This document shows, piece after piece, positions 56,061 to 64,000 of a DNA stretch of 64,000 bases. The stretch lies in the NCBI GenBank assembly GCA_964017195.1, contig OZ024892.1, forward strand, positions 17,706,704 through 17,770,703. The letters run 5' to 3'. Under the pieces are notes generated by a model. That model saw nothing but the letters and a program-made list of their open reading frames with translations, ran no database searches and was not told the DNA's origin. The first letter of the stretch is position 1; every line of letters starts with the position of its first letter. The DNA comes from Siderastrea radians. Taxonomy: Eukaryota > Cnidaria > Anthozoa > Scleractinia > Rhizangiidae. Both the position numbers and the translations under genes were made by a program.

Positions 56061-57383
56061 GGCTTTCCCTAAAAGAACGAACGGGAAATGGAGAACGGGG
56101 AATCTCTAAAACGGGGAATCTCTAAGATGGGGAATCTCTACAATAGGGAATCTATAAAATAGGAAATCTCTAAAACAGGGAATCTCTAAAATGGGGAATC
56201 TCTAAGATGGTGAATCTCTAAAATAGGAAGTCTCTAAAATAGGGAATCTCTAAAATAGGGAATCTTCAAAATGGGAAATCCCTAAAATATGGAATCTTTA
56301 AAATGAGGAATCTCTAAAATTGGGAATCTCTAAAATGGGGAATCTAAAATAGAAAATCTCTAAACCGGGAAATCTCTTAAATGGGGAATCTCTAAGATAG
56401 GGAATCTCTAAAACGGGGAATCTGCAAAACTGAAAATTATCGCAGCGGTCCATTCACAGCTCATCTCAGCAGGGTCAAAAGGTCGAGTTCGTGGAGTATG
56501 AATGGTGCGCTTACTTTGTCGGTTTCTCGTATTCACCGTTCGCTAGTTGTCGATGTATTTATGATTGCTGGCCAGATTGCCGGAAGTAAAAAACAGGGAA
56601 TATCAGTTGGGTTTTCATGTTCAGCTCGGTCAGTTCGCGTTATTGACAGGGGTAGTAATCATTCTATGTCTTATCGATTATGGGGCTTATCGAATTTTGC
56701 AAACTTATTTCCTTCGAAAAGTTTGAACGTAAGCAACCCTTTTCCCGCAATTTGTTGTCTCTCGTGGAATTTACAACAGTAACTTGATAAATCAACTTGA
56801 CGTTCCGTCAGTAGCGAACTTTCTTCACCTGTATACTTTCCACGGTGAACAATTTTCTTCTCAACTCAGCGTTTCACTTGCACGCCGATCCAGAACAACT
56901 TACAGATTTTTGCTGGTAGCCTTCCTGAAGTGTTTACGATCTATACTCGTCGGCCTTCATTTTTGTTAAGGCCTACGCAGCGGTGATTTGGGTTGGCAGG
57001 AAGGAGCGTTGCGTGATGACCCAAATGCATAGGATTCTATATTGATCAGCTTCCAAAACCTACAAATTGTGCTGCCGGTTTACGTGTGAAATATTTTTAA
57101 TTCCTGACATCACCTGCAAGCAGACACGAATTATTCCTTCCGATAATTCGTTATGTACGCCGGCTACGTACGTAAAATTAATTTGTTTCTTTTTCGTCTT
57201 GTTAGAGAGATAGAGATTCCCGATTTTAGAGATTCCCTATTTTAAAATTCCCCGTTTAAGAGATTCCCCATTTTAGAGATTCCCTGTTTTAGAAATTCCC
57301 TATTTTAGAGATTCCCCTTTCCCCACTCCCCATCCCCCGTTCCCCGTAACTCGATATCCCCGTTCCCGCTTTTAGAGATAGCC
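56061..57383. mobile_element. Foldback element with GGGAATCTCTAAAAT arrays and perfect 10-bp TSD
   Basis: The ends GGCTTTCCCTAAAAG and CTTTTAGAGATAGCC are inverted. They lead into about twenty imperfect 15-bp units (GGGAATCTCTAAAAT) on the left (56098-56430) and inverse units (AGAGATTCCCTATTTT) on the right (57215-57325). The flanks are identical: TTTAAACAAA at 56051-56060 and 57384-57393. The interior (56440-57200) has no transposase. Confidence 0.92.
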
Positions 57384-57574
57384 TTTAAACAAATGATGTT
57401 CGTACCTCAGATAAGAAGCTTCGTAAATATTCGAAACCATGCTGGAAACGTTCCCAGATCTCCGGGTCATCGTAAAAGTTCTTGGAAGACTTCGGAAATC
57501 TTCGCTTATCTTTGAAAGACTTCGGGTTTAGTCTATTCGTGAACCGAGTCTGACTACTACTGACTATTTTGATG

Positions 57575-57645
57575 TCCCAGGGGTGTTCCTGGGTGTTTCG
57601 AGGTTGTTCTGGAGCTTTCTGGGGTGTTCCGTGGTGTTTCGGGTT
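57575..57645. repeat. GGTGTTCCNGGGTGTTTCG repeats
   Basis: Four degenerate copies of a GGTGTTCC/GGTGTTTCG unit. Confidence 0.5.
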
Positions 57646-57889
57646 TTACAGACACCCTTATTTGGGCCCTCATTCCGCCGCCCAGAACATACACTCGCCC
57701 CAAGGCCAACACGACTCAAGTGAGCGCGGGACATAAACTCCTTCCTGGGTGTACCTGGAACAGACAGGGGAGACCAACGGAAGACCAGTTTTCCTTGAAA
57801 AAAAAAACGTTCACCGCGAAATTGGAAGTAAGCGCTAAGTAGGATCGCATCCGCAAATATCATTAGGCCAACCAGGGTGTATGACTTGT

Positions 57890-58195
57890 CAAAGTTTAAC
57901 ACAGGCTGGATCTCGGGATGATTCTCGCTTAGTTTGCGCCAACCGAAACGGAGAAACTCAAAGCTCCCAATATGGTCAGCGATTTAACCTCTCCAGAAGG
58001 CAAAGTGTCTTTATCTACAGTCACCTCTACGCCACAACCAGGTATAAATCCCTGACATATCGGATTCCCCCACGGCAATCACGTAAAACAGTATTTATGT
58101 ATTTGTTTTAAAACTTTTTTAAGCTTTACTGATGAATTTTACCGTGTTAAAATAAAGATTATGTTATGTTATGTCATGTCATGTCATGATGCAAA
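57890..58195 (+). mobile_element. Non-LTR retrotransposon 3' tail
   Basis: An AATAAAG at about 58150 is followed by (TTATG)/(TCATG) pentamer repeats to 58190, the kind of short tandem tail that ends CR1/L2-type LINEs. No coding sequence is retained. Confidence 0.5.
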
Positions 58196-59260
58196 TCTCA
58201 ATGGATGCTGAAGCTGAAGCAAAGTGGCCCCCAGGCCTCTCTCAGAGGCATTGCACTGGAGGGTGACCTCATCTCGCAGGCTGCAAAAAAATAAACAACA
58301 ACAACAACAACAAACAGAAAGGGGGCTTATTTGATGGCAGTCTTGATATCCACGCTTTCACTTGGGCTTCAGGCCAAACCCACTCAGCGTTTTGACGGGT
58401 CAGCTGATGATTTGGAAACGCAGGAAACTCTTCACATCGGTTGGGCGTGGCATGTCAATGACAGTGCGCACCCTCTCCGCATGGATTTCCAGACCATAAC
58501 GGCCAAACAGAGGGACGTCTTGCAAGCACCTAAAGCTTGACACCACGTTCAGGACATCGTTGAAGAGATGCGGCAAGGGTTTTTGTGATTATGAAGAGCT
58601 TCCTCGAGGGTGTCACCGAAGCTGCCTGTTGTAAAATCATCTCCAATAACTTCAGTACCCCTTAGACCCCCATTCAGCTCGTGGATATGGTGCTGGAAGA
58701 CTTGTGAGGCTGAGCTTATTCCAAACGGCATACTAAACCAGCGATAGCGTTTAAAAGGCGTGTGAAAAGTGGCCAGGTGTTTTGAGTCTTCTTCTAATTT
58801 GAAATGCCAAAAACCACTCTTTGCATCGAGGACAGAAAACACTTTGGCGCCATTAAGACGAGTTGCAGTGTTTTGTATGGTAGGCATAGGTCACTTCTCC
58901 CGGAGAATTGCCTCGTTCAGGACCTTCATCTCCAGACATAATTCTATCTTTCCATTCCTCTTCGGGACTGCTAACATTGCTAAGATCCAGAGTGTTGGCC
59001 TTGGGACTAGTTCAATGAACCCTGAGCTATGTAATTTCACTAGACGTTCTTTGATTTTAGCTCGAAGTGCGACTTGACCTCGCCAGATAGCGTGTTGAAT
59101 TGGCTTGGTAGAATCATTAAAATTCGGATGTCAGACTCGCCCTCTAGGAATCCAAGGTCTTTATCAAAGACATTGGGAAACATATCTGTGACCTGCTCTT
59201 TGGAGAGTGGCCTAAAACTAGAGAGAAAACACTTGACCGCCACTACTGTCAAATAGGCTT
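58196..59260 (-). pseudogene. Ty3/Gypsy pol fragment
   Basis: On the minus strand, in order: a linker with LSKEQVTDMFPNVFDKDLGF (about 59205-59146); reverse transcriptase with KVFSVLDAKSGFWHFKLEED, FSMPFGISSASQVFQ and the catalytic VIGDDF (58887-58620); GLEIHAERVRTVIDMPRPTD (about 58480-58420); and an RNase H start, VTLQCNASERGLGATLLQ (about 58260-58205). Stops, frame changes and gaps separate them. No LTR was recognised. Confidence 0.85.
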
Positions 59261-59392
59261 TCGAATGGCGTCAGAATCCTCAATTTCAACTGCACCCATT
59301 ATATTCCTACGCAAGCAGATTTGCTCAAATAGTGAGGTTGCTTAAAGGAAATATCGTTACAAACTGGAAGAAGGCACCAAATTTGGCACACA

Positions 59393-62300
59393 TACCGTAT
59401 TTACTCGAATAATCACCGCGGCGGTTATGAAATTTTTCGCGCCTCAAATGCGGCGCTTATTCGAGGGCGGCGCTTATTTAAAAATTGGACGTAGTCCAGG
59501 AAGGTCACGCCAGGAGGTCAAAATGCTTGCAACAGAATTTTTCTTTTCACGGTACTTACTTTTGAGGCACGTACATTGACATACTAAAAGTCAACAAAAA
59601 TCAACCTAGGCGAAATACCAAAAAATATGAATAGGTTGATGAGTGCTATGTTTTTATGCTAACTAGCCACTTAAAAAAGCTTAGCAGCGGAACTTTGCAT
59701 TTGTTTTGGTTACAACCAACTCCAAAATTGGTGAAATTAACCCTTAAGGGGGGCAATATACCTGGATGCCTTTTTCCCCAGCGTTTGTCTTTTTTCTGAA
59801 TTATTTCTATGAGTCTTCCAGAGGCTTCCATCTAAATGGGACTGGATTTCAACTAGACTACTAGCCCACAACACAACCTCTCGGCCTTGTAGCTTGAACA
59901 GTATAATGTCCCCGAGAAGCTTGCTTCTTCCTACAGACAGGATTTGTAGAAGGAGCTTAAGGCTGTCTGGTAAACATGTCACTGCCTTTTCAGTAGCGGG
60001 ACATTCAATCAAATGATCGAGTGAGTTGTACTAAACGTTTGGATAATTCTCCTGAAGCTTGTCCACCGTCATCGCACTTTGGCAGCTGATAGGCGTCATA
60101 TAACTGATATAATATGGAGGAAGCAATGTATCTCCATGTCACAACGTTTGACTTGCCCTCTAAATTGATACTGTCAGTACGGTTTCTGCATTGAACCAGT
60201 TTCCTATATGTATTTGGTTAGTTTCGTAACTGTTATATGCTCATCATCCATTTTTTTTTTGCAATCACTGCGACAAGGCAGAAAGATTCGTTTTCGTCTT
60301 TGGAAAGCACGGCAAGCATTCCAATTTTCGTACATGCAGCAGGGTCATTGCCAAAGCAAACGGGAAACTATTTGTAATACATAGGTCTCTGAAGCTCTTC
60401 AACTCTTCTGTTAAAGAGAGCACCTACTTTTCTTTCGTCGGACCGCCTCCCTGAAGTACGCTTTTGCAGCCTGAGCAGCCTGACCTCCGCTGATACCCAG
60501 GTGTCGTGGCTGGAGCAGGTACAGAGGAACGCCGCAAGATTCGTTTGCAACAGCTACAATAATTACAATGTTAGTTCATCTAACCTAGTTCTTTCCCTGT
60601 ACTGGGAAGCACTAGGAGTCAGGCGATCAACCTACTTTATTCCATAAGGTTCTACAATGGCCTAGTTCCACGTACGCTTCCTAACTGTATACCTGGCTTA
60701 GGTAATACCACATCTATTCGACGCCACATTTACAGTTTACAACAATTGCACATCAGTGTCTTAGCTTTCAGTTACTCTCTTTTACCAAGATGCATTAGAA
60801 TGCGGAATTTACTTTCTAGTCAAGTAGTTAGTGCTACATCTCTAAATTGTTTTAAAGCAGCTGCCGGGAGTCAGAAATTGAAGTTTGAAGTAAGCCAGCG
60901 TATCTTCATAGACTGTAATCTGACCACCGCCCCCTACATCATTAGGGCAAATAAGCTATTTCGATAGTTAACTTAATTTTTCTAAGGTTGCCTGAGATTT
61001 CTCGAGTTTTTTCTCTTTCTTCAGACTCAGAACAGTTTACGTTTTACTGCTGTTAAATACCTCTACCAGTTTTACTGCACTGAAGGCAAACTGCATTTTT
61101 GCACAAACATTATTCTCCTTCCGCGTATTACGCTCCCCTATTTCACACCCCTATTTTAATTTTAGCTTGAATGGAAATGAGGCGTTGATTTGTACCTTGC
61201 TTCTTGCAGCTTGGATGTGATAGGTAACGCCCCATTTTATTTCTGCATTCCTTTTTGTCATATTGTCCTTCCTGAGTGCGTTCGTCACTGCCCCTTCTTC
61301 GCCATTTTTGGCTAACAGTAACAGTGCCTTTATTGCGAAGGATAATAATGTCTTCTTGCTGATATCCGGGCATTTCCTCGGCTTGTTGCACAGAATGCAA
61401 AATCTCTTACGGCTGGTTCAGTGAAGCTTTTGCAACTGGAGATCGGTGTAAATAGACACCATCGACATGACATGTCACAGTTTTTTTAACTTGGTCATAC
61501 TTCTTGATTTCATTTTTATTATTATTTTCGTTACTTTAGATTTCACGATTTTAAATGTTGCTGCAGATGTCAATGCACTACAGAAACGTGTCATATTATA
61601 AAGGAAACTACAGTTATTCAACATCTCTGTATAAGCTATGATTTAATATAGAAACTAATGGTTATCCAGTAGATCAGCATAGGCCGTTCGATCCTCTCGT
61701 TCTATGAAATCTAGTGCTATTCGTTATTGCTTCCCGGATACAACATTGTTTAATTGCCAGGGATATCGATCCTGAAACCACTAATAACTTGCACAAAATC
61801 GTCTTATACAAAGGATATTGTCAACAAGCGTTACATGAAATAAATTAAATTTGAATAGCGGGACTGGCTGGACTTGCACGTTATGCGTGGATAAACTCCG
61901 CCCGACCTCCTCAAAACTTATAGCCTATCCTCTGATTCAGCCCTATATCAACCAACTGGCCGTGTTTATGTATTACGCATCTTGTCATTTGTAATTTGTC
62001 ATTTGTGATAAAGAATTATAATCACGTTGTTACATAGGTTACAATACGAATATACCCTACCGAGGAAATACCTTACACACCATAAGATGCTCTTCCCCTT
62101 CCATCGATGGGCGGAAACATTACTTCGCCTATTGATAACACTTTTTGCGAAAAATTCAAATGTTGAATGCGATTGAAAATGAAATTTTTGTTGTAAAACA
62201 TACTTGTAATACAGCTAATTTGCATAAAAACATGGCGTCTTCAGGGAAAAATGATGGAAAAACAAACCTTGGATTTTTTCGTATTTCGCGTGGGTTGATT

Positions 62301-62547
62301 TTTGTTGACTTTTAGTACGTTTACATGGAGTCCTTGAATAAAAGGTCTGTGAAAAGAAAAATTCTGTTGCAAGCATTTTGACCTCACAGTACTTTATCGC
62401 GATATCTTTCCTGGTCTATTGTAGTGGTTTTTAGTTATACGGAATTCCTCGAATAAGCACCGCGTCGGGACCGCGGCGCTTATTAACGTTTTTTGTCCTA
62501 AATGCGGCGCTAATTCGAGGGCAGCGCTTATTCGAGTAAATACGGTA
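59393..62547. mobile_element. TIR element with TACCGTATTTACTCGAATAA ends
   Basis: TACCGTATTTACTCGAATAA and the inverse ...TTATTCGAGTAAATACGGTA bound 3155 bp. The arms stay related for about 250 bp: GCGGCGCTTATTCGAGGGC and TTTTTGTTGACTTTTAGTA-type blocks are inverted at 59450-59630 and 62260-62530. No transposase was found. A LINE fragment is nested. Confidence 0.82.
60440..60967 (+). pseudogene. CR1/Jockey-like LINE RT C-terminus
   Basis: The plus strand reads QVQRNAARFVCNSYNN and NLVLSLYWEALGVRR (60510-60625), then, after a frame change near 60640, FYNGLVPRTLPNCIPG and the long frame 60746-60967 ending IIRANKLFR. This is the C-terminal tail of CR1/Jockey-type reverse transcriptases. The catalytic part is missing. 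Confidence 0.7.
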
Positions 62548-63040
62548 CTCTTTTTGGCATTACAAACAAATCTAGAAGGGGTGCCATGTGATCCGATTAT
62601 CCGGGTGTCCGTGACACGCAAGTTAGTTTTTGGTACTGTCTGTCAGCATGGAAACGAGGCTAGCAACTTAAAATACAATTTCTACATGCTTCTTTTTTTG
62701 GCAAATATTGATTCCAACATATCAAAACACACCACTTAGGCGGTCTGGTTAGTTTCTTAAGCACTTGGGGGTATTTACGGTATGGCCACATAAAGATCCT
62801 ACTAGTATTTGTTTCCAATCGATACGAGACGTTTTTTGTGAGACGTTTTTTGTTTGCGACATGTCGCATGCGATCTATTCACGCTCTCTTTACAGCATTA
62901 CTTAACTGTTTCCACTGGCAAGTGGAGATCTTATGTCCCTTGACTGCATGTCCATTTTTTTGTGTTCTCGTTGTCTAACTTGAACACATTGCGTAATCGC
63001 CCACGAACCAAGGGCTCCGTAATTAAACGCAACTGAGAGA
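61000..63040. other. Non-coding remainder
   Basis: No gene is recognised. Short frames such as the one at 61143-61400 on the minus strand match nothing. The right arm of the 59393 element lies at 62260-62547. Confidence 0.4.
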
Positions 63041-63251
63041 AACGTTTATCACTTGTGTGTTATTACCCCGCCCTCAGGACGGGGTTTAGTAATACCCTTT
63101 TTTTTCTGTGGTTTTTTTACCCCGCCGTCAGGACGGGGTCTAGTAATACCCGTTTTTTTTTGTCGTGGTCACTTGCCCCAGACCTCCGCTCGGTCAAAAC
63201 AATACTTGCGGGTAATCTTCGTTCGTTTATTGTTTATTTTCCAGAATTTTC

Positions 63252-63443
63252 ATGAAGGTTGGTGTAGAAAATTACTGGCGATTTAATGGCATAAAAACCC
63301 CTTTGATGAAAGCAAGAACGAAGGTGCTAGGGAGCTTTGAAGCTGGCATGAATTCGCCTAACTTGCCCTGGCACGTAAACATTACATCACTGAAACATAG
63401 AAGCCGATTCGGGGAAGTCCCTTGCTTTCGACAAGTTGAATAA
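63252..63443 (+). CDS. 63-codon repeat-borne frame, copy 1
   Basis: A frame MKVGVENYWRFNG ... FGEVPCFRQVE, stop TAA. It is preserved in length in copy 2 with 13 base differences by hand count (6 silent, 7 changing the residue). No known domain. It might be part of a repeat-borne small protein or simply a conserved repeat segment. Confidence 0.35.
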   Translation: MKVGVENYWRFNGIKTPLMKARTKVLGSFEAGMNSPNLPWHVNITSLKHRSRFGEVPCFRQVE

Positions 63444-63803
63444 TTACCCCGCCGTCAGGACGGGGTCTAATAATACCCATTTTTTTTCCGTGGTTTTTTT
63501 TTTTTTGGTGGTCACTTGCCCCAGACCTCCGCTTTTCGCTCGGCCAAACAAATACTCGTCGTGTCTTTCGCTACACAGGCAAGGGCTTTTATCTTGAGTG
63601 ACCGTAACATATTTTACACTCCCCGGGGGGGGGAAGAACAACGGCGGGGTCTAATGCCCCTGGGACTTTTCTTGTTCAACAGTGAAAACCCCTAGTAAAA
63701 CCCCTTTTTTTTTGTCGTGGTCACTTGCCCCAGACCTCCACTCGGTCAAAACAATACTTGCCGGTAATCTTGGTTCGTTAAGCGTTATTTTGCCAGAATT
63801 TTC

Positions 63804-63995
63804 ATGAAAGTTGGTGTAGAAAACTACTGGCGATTTAATGGCATGAAAACCCCTTCGATGAAAGCTAGAACGAGGGTGCTAGCGAGCTTTGAAGCTGGCA
63901 TGAATTCGCCAAACTTGCCCTGGCACGTAAACATTACATCACTGAAACACAAAAGGCGATTCGGGGAAGTCCCTCGCTTTCGCCAAGTTGAATAA
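63804..63995 (+). CDS. 63-codon repeat-borne frame, copy 2
   Basis: Copy of the frame at 63252-63443, same start and stop, seven residue differences (positions 14, 18, 24, 27, 50, 51, 58). The upstream block ATTTTGCCAGAATTTTC is also shared. Confidence 0.35.
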   Translation: MKVGVENYWRFNGMKTPSMKARTRVLASFEAGMNSPNLPWHVNITSLKHKRRFGEVPRFRQVE

Positions 63996-64000
63996 TTCAA

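Larger units (their letters stand above)
63065..63998 (+). repeat. Duplicated unit with GC hairpins and a 63-codon frame
   Basis: Hairpins ACCCCGCCNTCAGGACGGGGT lie at 63065-63085, 63119-63139 and 63446-63466. Each is followed by T/AATACCC and a T-run. Blocks GTCGTGGTCACTTGCCCCAG and ACAATACTTGC.GGTAATCTT precede a 63-codon frame at 63252-63443 and again at 63804-63995. Confidence 0.8.

Noticed and set aside
56098..56430. CRISPR-like array
   Set aside because: 15-bp tandem units forming the arm of a foldback transposon with an inverted counterpart at 57215-57325.
57564..57902. 112-codon minus-strand frame
   Set aside because: Runs through short GGTGTTCC repeats and matches nothing.
1..64000. 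tRNA genes
   Set aside because: Scanned for GGTTCRANTCC-type B boxes with a paired acceptor stem; none was convincing by eye. A tRNAscan-SE run would be needed to be sure.

Overview
This is a nuclear segment from an animal, most likely an anthozoan cnidarian (stony-coral type). Three conserved eukaryotic genes with ordinary GT-AG introns sit in AT-rich DNA crowded with tyrosine-recombinase (DIRS-like), Penelope-like, LINE, Ty3/Gypsy, Harbinger, foldback and TTAA-type repeats, and with a broken Polinton/adintovirus-like element. The organism call is inferred from that repeat mix and gene structure; no taxon-specific marker was found.

Host genes. CCDC61 (minus strand; only coding exon 1, 6286-6463, recognised) and COA6 (plus strand; exons 6835-6978 and 10251-10340) lie head to head across about 370 bp. 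An eight-exon SETD9-like SET-domain gene (minus strand, 32033 down to 11670, 271 codons) converges on COA6. All eight of its junctions keep frame and phase. The gap between the two 3' ends is filled almost exactly by a 976-bp transposon with TA ends (10675-11650), so both transcripts probably end inside it. Another transposon (28286-29737) stops about 12 bp from the 3' splice site of SETD9-like exon 4.

Repeats by region: 1-2110, 3' part of a tyrosine-recombinase retroelement; 4685-5937 and 28286-29737, two full copies of one terminal-inverted-repeat family; 7014-7424, a small element holding nine exact 8-bp GATC units; 12300-13090, a Penelope remnant; 13506-14260 plus an inverted piece near 12000, Harbinger-derived; 16523-18358 and 26123-27773, foldback elements whose ends are CAGACTG arrays, the second holding two opposed 5S-rRNA-like units; 21286-21485, an assembly gap inside a local duplication; 32140-34225, a second tyrosine-recombinase element split by a TTAA MITE; 35182-37757, a Harbinger element with nested MITEs; 40140-41240, a LINE remnant.

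From about 42545 to 55500 lies the virus-like element. It has fragments of protein-primed DNA polymerase B, a phospholipase-A2-like capsid-associated protein, basic and membrane proteins, an FtsK/A32-type packaging ATPase, part of a major capsid protein, a penton-like minor capsid protein, a chromodomain-like piece and a GRF zinc finger. Most are on the minus strand and broken by frameshifts, stops or deletions. Two divergent promoter regions (45240-45505 and 54926-55150) carry duplicated motifs. A 5'-truncated LINE (about 53485-54650) interrupts it and makes a 259-codon fusion frame. It reads as a fossil: no intact integrase or protease was found.

From 56061 onward: a foldback element with a perfect 10-bp target duplication, a LINE tail, a Gypsy pol fragment, a 3.2-kb TACCGTATTT-ended element carrying a CR1/Jockey-like fragment, and a terminal duplicated unit (63065-63998) with a conserved 63-codon frame.
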